A stretch of DNA of 64,000 bases from Chloroflexota bacterium (GTDB lineage Bacteria > Chloroflexota > UBA6077 > FW602-bin22): NCBI GenBank assembly GCA_004297775.1, contig SCUE01000034.1, positions 186,001 through 250,000 on the forward strand, in the 5' to 3' direction. The notes beneath the pieces were generated by a model. The model worked only from the letters and a program-made list of their open reading frames with translations. It ran no database searches and was not told the DNA's origin. Position 1 is the first letter of the stretch. The number at the start of each line of letters is the position of its first letter. The position numbers were made by a program, and so were the translations under genes. Positions 7,858-17,300 of this stretch are shown one piece after another.

Positions 7858-9474
7858 ATGTACCAGGGTCTTTCGCGCATCGCCGGCGAGCGCTTCGCCT
7901 CGCGGCGGTCGGTCGTTCACGGTCGCCGCGGGGCGGTCGCGACCAGCCAGCCGCTGGCGGCGCAGGCCGGTCTGCGCATTCTCATGGCCGGCGGCAACGC
8001 GTTCGACGCCGCGATCGCCACGGCCGCGGCGCTCAACGTGGTCGAGCCGATGTCGACTGGCATCGGCGGCGACGCGTTCGCGCTCTGCTGCCGACCCGGT
8101 GATCCGACCGTCTACGCGCTCAACGCGAGCGGCCGCGCAGCCATGGCGGCCCAACTTGATGACTATCGAGCCCGCTTCGGAAAGATGCCGATGCTCGGAA
8201 TCCACTCGGTTTCGATTCCCGGCGCCGTCGATGGCTGGGCGTCGCTTCTCGCCCGCTTCGGCACGATGACGCTCAGGGATGTGCTGCGGCCGGCGATCGA
8301 GTATGCCGAGGAAGGTTACCCGGTCTCGGAACTGATCGCCCGGAACTGGGCCAGTAGCGCGGCCAAACTACGCCGCCACGCCGATTCCGCCCGCCACTAC
8401 CTGTTCGACGGCGAGGCGCCACGCGTCGGCCAGATCGTCCGACTGCCCGCGCTCGGGCGCTCCTTGCGACAGATCGCCGAGGGCGGTCGCGATGCCTTCT
8501 ATCACGGCGAGATCGCCGAGAAGATTGTCGCGACCAGTCAGGCCGAGGGCGGCTGCATCACGCTGGATGACCTACGGCGCCACGTCTCGACGTGGGACGA
8601 GCCGATCCACGTGAATTACCGCGGCTACGAGCTGTACGAGTGCCCACCAAACGGCCAGGGGCTGGTCGCGCTGGTCGCGTTGAATGTCCTGAGCGGCCAC
8701 CCGATCGGGGCGATGGCCTGGAGTTCGACCGAGCACCAGCACCTTTTGATCGAGGCGATCAAGATCGGCTTCGCCGAGGCGAGCGAGTACGTCGCCGATC
8801 CGGCGTTCGTCGATCTGCCGCTGGCCGAGATTCTTTCGGCCGAGCGTGCGGCGCACCATCGGGCGTCGATCGATCCAGTGCGCGCCAGCACCGCCGCGCG
8901 GATCATGCCGCCGGCGGCCGACACGGTCTACCTCACGACCGCCGATGGGCAGGGCAACGCCTGCTCGTTCATCAACAGTCTCTTCCACGGTTTTGGCTCC
9001 GGCGTGACGGCGGGCGACACCGGCATCTGCCTGCAGAACCGGGCCGGTCTCTTCTCACTCGACCCGAACCATCGGAATCGGCTGGAGGGTGGCAAGCGGC
9101 CGTACCAGACGATCATCCCGGCGATGGTCACGCGCGATGGCAAGCCGTGGCTCTCCTACGGCGTGATGGGCGGGTTCATGCAGCCGCAGGGCCACGTCCA
9201 GGTGCTGTCGAACCTGGTCGATTTCGACATGAATCCGCAGGAGGCGCTCGACGCCCCGCGCTTCCGGGTGATGCACGGCACGAAGGTCGGCGTCGAACGG
9301 AGCATGGGCATGCCGACGATCGAGACCCTCCGACGCTTCGGGCACGATGTGATCGATGAGCCGCCGCTGACGATGGCGTACGGCGGCGGGCAGGCGATCC
9401 TGATCGATCCCGACACCGGCGTTCTCTCAGCGGCCTCGGAGCCGCGCAAGGACGGGTTGGCCGTCGCGTATTAG
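7858..9474 (+). CDS. ggt: Gamma-glutamyltransferase family protein
   Basis: A 538-residue Ntn-hydrolase. The large subunit begins with GAVATSQPLAAQAG and GGNAFDAAIATAAALNVVEP, both family signatures. The small subunit would begin at Thr356 in DTVYLTTAD, where autoprocessing exposes the nucleophile. It is followed by GGKRPYQTIIPAMV and GVMGGFMQPQGHVQV. No signal peptide is visible, unlike periplasmic E. coli GGT, so the enzyme is probably cytosolic, like the YwrD/acylase-like branch. The reaction is transfer or hydrolysis of gamma-glutamyl groups from glutathione-like or other amides. Cotranscription with the upstream PLP enzyme is likely (nine-base gap). Confidence 0.88.
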   Translation: MYQGLSRIAGERFASRRSVVHGRRGAVATSQPLAAQAGLRILMAGGNAFDAAIATAAALNVVEPMSTGIGGDAFALCCRPGDPTVYALNASGRAAMAAQLDDYRARFGKMPMLGIHSVSIPGAVDGWASLLARFGTMTLRDVLRPAIEYAEEGYPVSELIARNWASSAAKLRRHADSARHYLFDGEAPRVGQIVRLPALGRSLRQIAEGGRDAFYHGEIAEKIVATSQAEGGCITLDDLRRHVSTWDEPIHVNYRGYELYECPPNGQGLVALVALNVLSGHPIGAMAWSSTEHQHLLIEAIKIGFAEASEYVADPAFVDLPLAEILSAERAAHHRASIDPVRASTAARIMPPAADTVYLTTADGQGNACSFINSLFHGFGSGVTAGDTGICLQNRAGLFSLDPNHRNRLEGGKRPYQTIIPAMVTRDGKPWLSYGVMGGFMQPQGHVQVLSNLVDFDMNPQEALDAPRFRVMHGTKVGVERSMGMPTIETLRRFGHDVIDEPPLTMAYGGGQAILIDPDTGVLSAASEPRKDGLAVAY

Positions 9475-9485
9475 CTTTGCCTGGG

Positions 9486-9568
9486 GGCGCGGGGATCATG
9501 CCCGCGTTCGCCCCTGGACCGCCGGACCGTAGTCCGAGTCACGCGGCGCGGGAGTCGTGCCCGCGTTC
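9486..9568. repeat. Two imperfect 24-bp direct repeats
   Basis: Positions 9486-9509 and 9545-9568 share 21 of 24 bases; the core is GCGCGGG followed by CCCGCGTTC, which can itself pair into a small hairpin. They lie directly after the gamma-glutamyltransferase gene and before a TATACT element (9575-9580), so they may act as a REP-like 3' element. No function is known. Confidence 0.5.
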
Positions 9569-9588
9569 CCAACCTATACTCGGCCGCG

Positions 9589-9801
9589 ATGTCGCTCCTG
9601 ACCGGCGCGCTGGTCCTGTTCCTCATTCTCGGCTTCGCCCAGGTTGTTCTGGCGGGACGGATGGCCACCCTCATCGGCGGCGAGAAGCGCAATCCACGCT
9701 TTCGCCGTATGGATGTCCTCGTCCTGCGCGCCGCCGGCGGATTCGTCCTCGTCCTGGCCGCTGCCGCGCTCGTCGTCGTGTTCGCCACCGGCGCCGCTTA
9801 G
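9589..9801 (+). CDS. Small membrane protein, two predicted transmembrane helices
   Basis: A 70-residue protein with hydrophobic segments at about 4-26 and 47-68, separated by a basic loop (GGEKRNPRFRRMD). A TATACT sequence at 9575-9580 sits about eight bases before the ATG, so transcription could start at the ATG itself and the message would be leaderless. The 3' end overlaps by four bases the convergent gene on the minus strand. No family recognised. Confidence 0.5.
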   Translation: MSLLTGALVLFLILGFAQVVLAGRMATLIGGEKRNPRFRRMDVLVLRAAGGFVLVLAAAALVVVFATGAA

Positions 9802-10103
9802 CCCAGGTACCGCCGCTCGGCCGGCCACCAGTGCGCGTAGTAGGCGAGTTGCCGCTGGACGAGCAGCCGTCGCGCGGCGCGGGCAAGTTCCGCGTGCTGT
9901 TCCCGCCACGACGGAGCGGGATGTTTGCCGCGTTCGATCTCCGATCGCGCGCCGTGAATGACGTCATTCGCCCGCGCCAGGGCGTGGCGGAAGTCGTGGC
10001 CGGGTGCGCCGCCCGCCACGCGATCCCAGTCGGTTCGCAAAGCGGCGATCTCGCTCGCCGCCAGACGCAGCGCCCACAGTTCGTCGTCAAAGGGCGTCAA
10101 CAT
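9798..10103 (-). CDS. Hypothetical small protein, helical and basic
   Basis: A 101-residue protein from the ATG at 10103; the longer frame upstream runs antisense to the neighbouring DUF6941-like gene and is not believed. Sequence is helical and charged (DDELWALRLAASEIA, REQHAELARAARRLL) and ends with an aromatic stretch (YYAHWWPAERRY). No transmembrane segment or known motif is visible. The start lies 56 bases from the divergent gene at 10159, so both would share that short promoter region. Confidence 0.5.
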   Translation of the reverse strand: MLTPFDDELWALRLAASEIAALRTDWDRVAGGAPGHDFRHALARANDVIHGARSEIERGKHPAPSWREQHAELARAARRLLVQRQLAYYAHWWPAERRYLG

Positions 10104-10158
10104 CGGCTTCGCTATTATCCGATCGCGGGCGCGGCCGCGCCGACGCGGTGGAGGATCC

Positions 10159-10602
10159 ATGGACCTGGGCGATCGGCTCGAAGTCGATTTCATCGTGCTG
10201 GCCGACCGCGCCGAGGCGATCAACGGCAAGCTGTACATGATGGGCGGCGCCTGGGACCGTCTCGGTGTCGGTGATTTCCGCCAGCCGATCATGTTCTCGA
10301 TCGCCCTCGCGGTCCTCGTGCCGTGGAGCATGACCAACCAGTCGCACAAGATGGCGATCACGATGCGCGACGCCGATGGGAATCCGATCGACTTTCGTAT
10401 CGAGGCGAGCTTCGTGACCGGTCGGCCTCCGCAATTGAACGGTGAGACGCAACGCGTGCTGCTGACCATGCCGGCCGCCACGGTCGTCCTGCCCGGCCCC
10501 GGCGCCTTCGTGGTGGTCGTCTCAATCAACGGTCAGGAAATGCGATCCGTCAGATTCGCCGCCACGCGCGCGGTGCCGAACCCGGCGCCGCCAGCCGCGT
10601 AG
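10159..10602 (+). CDS. DUF6941-like protein of unknown function
   Basis: A 147-residue protein from the ATG at 10159 (GAGGA just upstream). Segments such as VDFIVLADRAEAINGKLYMMGGAWDR, read in pieces, and LVPWSMTNQSHKM match an uncharacterised family common in actinobacteria and chloroflexi. The protein is predicted to be β-rich and soluble, without a signal peptide. The family has no known role, and there is no informative neighbour. The identification of the family is from memory of its sequence style. Confidence 0.6.
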   Translation: MDLGDRLEVDFIVLADRAEAINGKLYMMGGAWDRLGVGDFRQPIMFSIALAVLVPWSMTNQSHKMAITMRDADGNPIDFRIEASFVTGRPPQLNGETQRVLLTMPAATVVLPGPGAFVVVVSINGQEMRSVRFAATRAVPNPAPPAA

Positions 10603-10638
10603 GTTCGCCGCCGCCGCGACCTCCCGCCAGTCGGCAAC

Positions 10639-11337
10639 TCACCGCCGGCCGCGCGTATACCCGTTCGCCGCCGCCAACGCCTCGCTGGCAAAGCACTGCG
10701 TCGGCGCAACGGTTCGGTACTCGACGTGGATCGGCAGGTAGTAGCGACGATCGGCCGCGCTGATGAGGCCCTTGATCGGATGCGACGGCGGACAGGACAT
10801 CCGATCGATCGGCGACGCCGAGGATCCGACCGGCGTCGGGCCGCTCGCGACCGTTGGCGATCCGGCGAACAGCCGTGCCACGGTCGGAATCGGCGGAAGC
10901 GTCGGCAGCGCGACCGCTCCGAGACCGAGTGTCGGCGATGCGACCGGCGATCCCGCGCGGGTCGCGGCGCGAGTCGGCGATGGACTTCGCTCTGGCGATG
11001 GCGTCGCGGATGCCCGCGCCACGGTCGGCGTTCGTGGGATGATGGTGCCGGCCGCGGCGATCAACCGTGCCGGCTCGGCCACACGCGCGCGTTGCGGTGT
11101 CGGTCGCTCGGGAGGTGTCGGTCGTGGCTCCCCCGGCGTGGTGGACAGGACGCCGACGAACGTGCCCCGCTCAGACGCACCGGAAACGGGCGTCATCGCG
11201 AGCGCGGAGAGTTCCGAGCAGCCGCTGAGCGCAAGCGCGACGACACCGGCGACGAGTCGGCCGACCAGCATGACGCGGCGGAGATGACGCCGCCGCGCGA
11301 CGATGCCGAGCGCCTGGCCGGGCACAAGACCCGTCAT
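10639..11337 (-). CDS. Pro/Thr/Ser-rich lipoprotein with C-terminal Cys-pair (sunset-like) domain
   Basis: A 232-residue protein. A basic start (RRRHLRR) is followed by a hydrophobic stretch and the lipobox LSGC, so it should be a surface lipoprotein. An alternative ATG at 11271 gives a shorter signal. The middle, about residues 70-175, is a low-complexity linker of Pro, Thr, Ser and Ala as found in cell-surface spacers. The last 50 residues (CPPSHPIKG ... CFASEALAAANGY) resemble a small domain often attached to surface nucleases and hydrolases, with two conserved Cys and HPIKG. It may anchor or bind metal; no enzyme domain is present. Confidence 0.6.
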   Translation of the reverse strand: MTGLVPGQALGIVARRRHLRRVMLVGRLVAGVVALALSGCSELSALAMTPVSGASERGTFVGVLSTTPGEPRPTPPERPTPQRARVAEPARLIAAAGTIIPRTPTVARASATPSPERSPSPTRAATRAGSPVASPTLGLGAVALPTLPPIPTVARLFAGSPTVASGPTPVGSSASPIDRMSCPPSHPIKGLISAADRRYYLPIHVEYRTVAPTQCFASEALAAANGYTRGRR

Positions 11338-11407
11338 CCGCGGTGTGTGCCGATCATGAGGCCGCGCCTATCTCGACGGGCCGATGCGCGCATCGACGCT
11401 CCGAACC

Positions 11408-12244
11408 TCAACCCGATCGCGCCAGCAGATCGGCCAGGGTCCCACCGAGGATTCGCCCCATCTCGCTCTCGGCGATGAATGGCGCCCGCGAGCGGAGCGC
11501 CTCCAGGCTCTGTCGATACGTCATGCCACGCCTCACAACCGGGTAGTCCGATCCCCAGCAGAGCCGTTCCGGCCCAAACCGGTGGTACAGCACGCGGACG
11601 ATCGGCTCGCAGTCGTCGTACGGGAAGCCCCATTCGACCTGCGACGCGTAATGGAAGCCGGAGAGCTTGATCCAGATATTCGGCGTCTCGGACGACCGAG
11701 CAATCTCCGCGATCGAGGCCGGGTCGGCGACCCTGGCGCCAGCCATGTGGTGGCAGAGGAGCGTGATGTCCGGAAACGCCGCCGCGACCTGTCGCAACAC
11801 CGGCTGAAGCCGCCAGGGAATCGCCAGACTGGCGATCTGCCGACGTCGCGCCGCGACCCGCCAGAAGGCGCGCCCCTCGGCCGAGAGATACCACGATCCG
11901 TCGTCGTCGGCGCGCACGTAGTGCGTGAAGCCTTTGAGATGGTACTGGTCGATCGCCGCGTTCAGACGATCGGCCGCGCCGGGCGCGTGGTAGGTGTCGC
12001 TCCACAGGCAATCGATGTCCGCGAACATGTCGAGCCGGTCTCGGTGTCGGGAGACCGATTCGTAGCCGTACGCGTTGTTGTCGGGGTTGTGGTCGATCCT
12101 GGCGCAGACGAGCACGGCGCGATCGACGCCGGCGCGGTCCATCTCCCAGAGTAATTGCTCGACCCGGCCGCGGCTGTCCGGATCCGGCACGGGCGGCTGG
12201 TACGGCCAGTGTCGCCAGGCGTGACAATGCGAATCGACGATCAT
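11408..12244 (-). CDS. Amidohydrolase-2 family metal-dependent hydrolase
   Basis: A 278-residue TIM-barrel protein. The N-terminus MIVDSHCHAW carries the HxH metal ligands; LLCHHMAG in the middle supplies further His, and the C-terminal CWGSDYPVV contains the catalytic Asp of the PF04909 family (ACMS decarboxylase, uracil/pyranone hydrolases, 4-sulfomuconolactonase). Soluble, no signal peptide. Substrates in this family are diverse lactones and aromatic-derived acids; nothing nearby identifies one here. Confidence 0.82.
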   Translation of the reverse strand: MIVDSHCHAWRHWPYQPPVPDPDSRGRVEQLLWEMDRAGVDRAVLVCARIDHNPDNNAYGYESVSRHRDRLDMFADIDCLWSDTYHAPGAADRLNAAIDQYHLKGFTHYVRADDDGSWYLSAEGRAFWRVAARRRQIASLAIPWRLQPVLRQVAAAFPDITLLCHHMAGARVADPASIAEIARSSETPNIWIKLSGFHYASQVEWGFPYDDCEPIVRVLYHRFGPERLCWGSDYPVVRRGMTYRQSLEALRSRAPFIAESEMGRILGGTLADLLARSG

Positions 12245-12369
12245 TCCAGACTCCTGACACGGAGATCGCGCCTCCGGCGCGCAGAACCCAAGCCTACCGC
12301 GATCGCTATTCGAGCGGCGTTATCGTCGATGCACCAGCGCATCATTCGCCGCGATCGTAAGCCGGCTAC

Positions 12370-12660
12370 TCAAACGATTGGCGCATCGATTGGCCGCTGG
12401 TCTTGATCCGCTCGCCGGGACCGGCGCGGGGTCCAGGCGTTCTCGCCGTCGCCCGAGGCGAGGTTCTCGGCCACGCCGTCCAGCGCGCGTCGCGTCGCGG
12501 CCGCGATGTCGGCCACCGCCGCCTCGAACGCCACCGCGTGGCGCGTGGTCGGCCTGGTCATCCCGGTGACTTTGCGCACGTACTGTCGCGCGGCGGCGTC
12601 GATCGCGTCATCCGGCGCGATCGCCCGACCCTGGCGTAGCGGCTGAATGCTCCGACACAT
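12370..12660 (-). CDS. DUF2277 family protein
   Basis: A 96-residue protein starting MCRSIQPLRQ, with AARQYVRKVTGMTRP and FEAAVADIAAATRRALDGV; these match the DUF2277 family of small, widely distributed proteins with an invariant MCRSI start. The family is thought to be a compact helical protein of unknown role. The last 25 residues are Arg-rich and outside the conserved part. Stand-alone gene. Confidence 0.75.
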   Translation of the reverse strand: MCRSIQPLRQGRAIAPDDAIDAAARQYVRKVTGMTRPTTRHAVAFEAAVADIAAATRRALDGVAENLASGDGENAWTPRRSRRADQDQRPIDAPIV

Positions 12661-13048
12661 CGTGTGGCAATGCTACCGCGCCGCGATCGGTGCCGGCCGA
12701 TCCGTCAAACGCCGGAAACGACGACGGGAGGACCGATTGTCTTTCGACTTTCGATCCTCCCGCGGGAGGGAAGGTACGCGCTCGGATGGGAATCCGAGCG
12801 CCGATGGCACGCACAGCGCACCACTGCCACGCTTACGCGCAGCATTCCAGTCGTACCCCCTACGCCCCTCCCGCGATTCTCGTCGCGGGTTGATCATCGT
12901 CTGGGCCGTTGCTGAGTCGCGTCGGGGAATTCCCCGATCATCGAGTTCCGGCCATTCAGCCATTGCCTGTTCGGACAGCTGTCCGGCCAATGATTCTGCC
13001 AACCGCGTTGTCGAATCTGGCGATCGGTAGCGGGCCGCGCGAGTACCT
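12661..13048. other. No gene seen
   Basis: Several short overlapping open frames exist on both strands but none has a recognisable motif, a ribosome-binding site or consistent codon choice. The stretch separates DUF2277 from the downstream end of the SLOG operon. No hairpin with a T-run is obvious. Confidence 0.4.
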
Positions 13049-13612
13049 TCACAGAAGACGTCCCTGCGCGAGCGCGAGCTGCGCCTTATCGCTCGGCAAG
13101 GATTCGGACTTGACGCGCCGCTGGATCGTCAGACGCAGCTGAGTCGAGCAGGTCTCAATGAGATGCGACCAGTCACGATCATCGCGTAGATCCAGAAACT
13201 TGCGATCGCGATCGGCATACAGAACTACCGTTCTGCCAAGACGCAGCATGCGGAATGCGTTCATGAGCGTTCCGACGCTGTCCTGATCCCACACCATCAG
13301 ACCGACCGACGCCTCTTCAGCCATGGCACGGTCCTTCGCAGCGAAGAAGTTGAAGTCCCGACGTTGTCCGCGGGCGGGGATGGCGCGCACGGGCCAGTCG
13401 CCGACGTTGTTTCGGCAGGCTCCAGCCGAGCAGAATACTTCGACACGGCTGTAACCTCGTTCGTGCAGGTGCTCTTGAACAGCCGTGTCAGCCCCGGCGG
13501 CGTCACCGACAACGACCGATAGCTGGTTTTCAATCACGCGATCGAGTCGTTGTTTCACCTCAGTATTGAGGTGGCTGATTCGTCGCGAACCGCCAATGAA
13601 CACCTTTGTCAA
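13049..13612 (-). CDS. SLOG-superfamily (YspA/LOG/DprA-like) nucleotide-binding protein
   Basis: A 187-residue Rossmann-like protein: VFIGGSRRISHL at the start, VVVGDAAGAD at ~34-43, and later KDRAMAEEA, GLMVWDQDSVGTLMNAF and VVLYADR. This order (GGSR, GDA.GAD, G.M.WD..S.GTL.N) is the SLOG fold, whose members bind or cleave nucleotide-derived ligands; LOG enzymes release the base from nucleoside monophosphates and other SLOG domains sense second messengers in bacterial conflict systems. The start overlaps the stop of the upstream phosphoribosyltransferase by four bases (ATGA). The pair therefore acts on linked substrates or forms one module. Confidence 0.7.
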   Translation of the reverse strand: MTKVFIGGSRRISHLNTEVKQRLDRVIENQLSVVVGDAAGADTAVQEHLHERGYSRVEVFCSAGACRNNVGDWPVRAIPARGQRRDFNFFAAKDRAMAEEASVGLMVWDQDSVGTLMNAFRMLRLGRTVVLYADRDRKFLDLRDDRDWSHLIETCSTQLRLTIQRRVKSESLPSDKAQLALAQGRLL

Positions 13613-14208
13613 CGGTTGCTCCTCGTGCGCGTGATCGCGAGAGCGCAGACATCCGCCGCAAGGCCGACATCGAACAGCACGGCGGTCACCGCGTTCATCG
13701 TTGCTCCGGATCGGTAGAGATCATCGAAAACGAGCACGCGTCGCCCCTGAACCTGCGATCGATCGATGGAGTGCACTCCATCGAGAAGTCGCGCCCGCTC
13801 GGTGTAGTCGACGATGTCTTTCAAAGCGGGTATTGCGCGTGTTCGCCTCACGGCGTCCGGCGTGTACGCAAGCCCGAGACGAGGCGCAATCAAGGCAGCC
13901 AGGATGGCGACCGGGTGGGCCGGCCGACCGCGCGACGGCGGCACCGGAACGAGCGTATCCATGCCCGGATTCCACTGACCAACGAATGAGGTGATCGCGT
14001 CGACAATCTGACCGATCGCCGTCATGTCCTTCCGGTACTTCAGCCGATACAGCAGTTCGCCGATTGCCGTGCGTACCGTCTCAAACTTCGGGTTGCCGAA
14101 CTCGTCGTCGCCAATATGGGTACTGCTGACAGTGTGAAAGTCGAGTGCGTATCCGTCACGCCAGCGGCCGCGAATGGCGGTGGGCCGTGTGATCACCAAT
14201 TCGGACAC
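13609..14208 (-). CDS. ComF-type phosphoribosyltransferase
   Basis: A 199-residue protein. VLVFDDLYRSGATMNAV is the PRPP-binding loop of type I phosphoribosyltransferases, and TLVPVPPSRGR plus LLYRLKYRKDM upstream are typical of ComF/GntX proteins. It lacks the N-terminal Cys4 zinc finger seen in ComF proper. It is translationally coupled to the SLOG gene (four-base overlap) and lies 133 bases downstream of the pyruvate:ferredoxin oxidoreductase gene on the same strand. A competence role is possible for ComF, but pairing with SLOG points rather to nucleotide-signal synthesis, salvage or defence. Confidence 0.75.
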   Translation of the reverse strand: MSELVITRPTAIRGRWRDGYALDFHTVSSTHIGDDEFGNPKFETVRTAIGELLYRLKYRKDMTAIGQIVDAITSFVGQWNPGMDTLVPVPPSRGRPAHPVAILAALIAPRLGLAYTPDAVRRTRAIPALKDIVDYTERARLLDGVHSIDRSQVQGRRVLVFDDLYRSGATMNAVTAVLFDVGLAADVCALAITRTRSNR

Positions 14209-14341
14209 ACGTCAAGTCTACCGCGTGGTTCAGAGAGCCTCCACGCGCGTCGGCGTAACGACGTGTAGTGATCGCGCCGCCAGCACGAAGGGGCCAGACC
14301 GCTTCCGAGCTGACCCCCTCTGCGTGGCGCAAAGGACGAAA

Positions 14342-17300
14342 TCAGCCCTTGGTCGCCCCGACCAGCACCTTCTCGGCGCCCGACTGGCCGTTGACTGGCG
14401 TCGTCTGCGCCGCGGCCAGCGCCTGGATGTACCGCCACGATCGCTGCACGTCGCCCTCGGCCTCCAGCAGCAACTTCGCCGCTTCCACCGGATTCGTCTG
14501 CGACAGCGATCGCCACCGGTTCTCGTTGTAGGCGAACTCCTTCAACGCGATGCTCGGCGGCTTCGAATCGAGTGTGAACGGATTCTTGCCCTGCTTCACG
14601 AGATCCGGGTTGTACCGGTAGAGTGGCCAGTATCCGCTTGCCACCGCCAGCCGCTGCTGCTCGATGCCGTGCCGCAGGTCGTACCCGTGGGCGATGCAGT
14701 TGCTATAGGCGATGATGAGCGACGGGCCGTTGTACTGGTCAGCCTCGATGAACGCGCGCAGGCACTGCTGATCGTTCGCGCCGAAGGCGACGCGCGCGAC
14801 GTAGATGCTCCCGTACGTCATCGAAATGAGGCCAAGGTCCTTCTTCGCCGCGTGCTTGCCGCCCGACGCGAATCGCGCCACCGCGCCGCGCGGCGTCGCC
14901 TTGGAGGCCTGGCCGCCGGTGTTCGAGTAGACCTCGGTGTCCATCACCAGAACGTTCAGGTTGTTGCCCGACGCCAACACGTGGTCGAGGCCGCCGTAGC
15001 CGATGTCGTACGCCCACCCGTCGCCGCCGACCAGCCAGATGCTCCGGCGAGTCAGCGACTCGGAGACGCCGACCAGTCGGCGCGCATCCGCCTTGATCTC
15101 CTCGGGCGTGTCCTTCAGATCGATCAGGTCGCGAAGCCGATTGTTCAGAATCGCGACCCGCTCGCGCTGAACGCGAATCCCCGCCTCGGTGGTCTGATCG
15201 GCCTCGGTCAACTCCGTCACGAGCGACCGGTTCAACTGTCCGCGAAGCTTCTTCAGAAGTTCGAGCGCGAACTGCTTCTGCTTTTCCACCGAGAGGCGGA
15301 ACCCAAGGCCGAACTCGGCATTGTCTTCGAAAAGCGAGTTGGCCCAGGCCGGGCCGCGCCCTTCATCGTTCTTGGCCCACGGCGTCGTCGGCATATTGCC
15401 GCCGTAAATTGACGAGCACCCGGTCGCGTTGGCCACGATCGTGCGGTCGCCGTAGAGCTGGGTCAAGAGCTTCAGGTACGGCGTCTCACCGCAGCCGGCG
15501 CACGCGCCCGAGAACTCGAACAGCGGCCGCAGCAATTGCGAGTCCTTCACGATCGCCGGATTCAGCTTCGAGCGATCCACCTCCGGCAACCGCAGGAAGA
15601 ACTCGAAGTTCTCGGCCTCGGCGTGCCGAATCGGCGGCTGGTCGGCCATGTTGATCGCCCGTCGCGTCGGCTCGACCTTGTCTTTGACCGGGCACGCCTC
15701 GACGCAGAGACCGCACCCGGTGCAGTCCTCCGGCGATACCTGGAGCGAGTAGGTGAGATTCGGGAAGTCTCGCCACTTGGCCGACACCCCTTTGAATGTC
15801 GACGGCGCGCCGGCCAGTAGCGCCGGATCGAAAATCTTCTCGCGAATGACCGCGTGCGGGCAGACGAAGACGCACTTCCCGCACTGGATGCACGTGTCCT
15901 CTTCCCATACCGGGATTTCGAGGGTGATGTTGCGCTTCTCCCAGCGGGTCGTCGCGACCGGGAACGATCCGTCCACCGGCAGCGCGCTCACGGGCAACTT
16001 ATCGCCGTGGCCGCCGATCATCGCGCCGATGACCTCGCGCACGAACGTGGGCGCGGCGTCCGGCACCGGCGGCCGAATCTCGATCGTGCTCGTCGCCGTC
16101 GCGGTCGGCGTGATCTCGCGCAAGTTCTCGAGCGCGCGGTCAACCGCCGCGTAGTTCCGGTCGATGATCGCCTGGCCACGCTTGCCGTACGCCTTGACGA
16201 TCGACTTCTTGATCTGCGCGATCGCCTCGTCACGCGGCAGAATGCCGCTGATCGCGAAGAAGCAGGTCTGCATCACCGTGTTGACGCGACCGGCGATCCC
16301 GGCCTCGCGCGCGACCGTGTACGCGTCCACCGAGAAGAACCGCAGCTTCTTGCGGATGATCTCTTCCTGGATCGTCCGTGGGAGCCGATCCCACACGTCC
16401 TCCGGCGCGTACGTGCTGTTGAGAAGGAACGTCGCGCCATCCTCGGCGTGCTCGAGAACGTCGATGTGCTCCAGCAGGTTGAACTGGTGGCACGCGACGA
16501 AGCTCGCGCGCGTCACGAGGTACGGCGCATTGATCGGCTCGGGGCCAAATCGCAAGTGCGAGATCGTCAGCGACCCGGCCTTCTTCGAGTCGTAGACGAA
16601 GTATCCCTGCGCGAAGTTGTTCGTTTCTTCGCCGATGATCTTGATCGAGCTCTTGTTCGCGCTGACCGTTCCGTCCGACCCCAGGCCGTAGAAGAGGCAG
16701 CGAACCGTTCCGGGCCGCTCGATGCTGTACGCATCGTCGATTGGCAGGCTCAAGTGCGTGACGTCGTCGTTGATGCCGACCGTGAAGTGATTCTTCGGCT
16801 TCGCGAGCTTCAGGTTGTCGAAGACCGCCTTCGCCATCGCGGGCGTGAATTCCTTCGACGCGAGCCCGTAGCGGCCACCGACGACCCTTGGCATGCGTTC
16901 GATCGGGGAAACGCCCGAAGCGGCCGTCTCCATCAGCGCCGTCACGATGTCGAGGTAGAGCGGCTCGCCGCCGCTGCCCGGCTCCTTGGTGCGATCCAGC
17001 ACCGCGATCGAGCGAACCGTCGGCGGCAACGCCTTGACGAATGTCTCGGCCGAGAAGGGTCGGAACAGGTGCACTTTCATGACGCCGACCTTCTCGCCGG
17101 CCTTGTTCAGCGCCACGGCCGTCTCGCTGGCGGTCACACCGGCCGAGCCGAGAACGACGATGACTCGATCGGCATCGGGCGCGCCGTGGTACTCGAAGAG
17201 GCGGTACTGGCGTCCGGTCAGCCCGGCGAATGTGTCCATCGCCCGCTGAACGATCTCCGGCGTCACCATGTAGTACGGGTTGACCGCCTCGCGAGCCTGG

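Noticed and set aside
6639..8102. A 487-codon frame overlapping the PLP enzyme gene on the same strand
   Set aside because: Extreme Arg content and no motif; the real gene in the other frame has a good start and family residues.
12673..13002. Several ~100-codon frames in the 12.7-13.0 kb gap
   Set aside because: Frames on both strands overlap one another, none has motif or start-site support.
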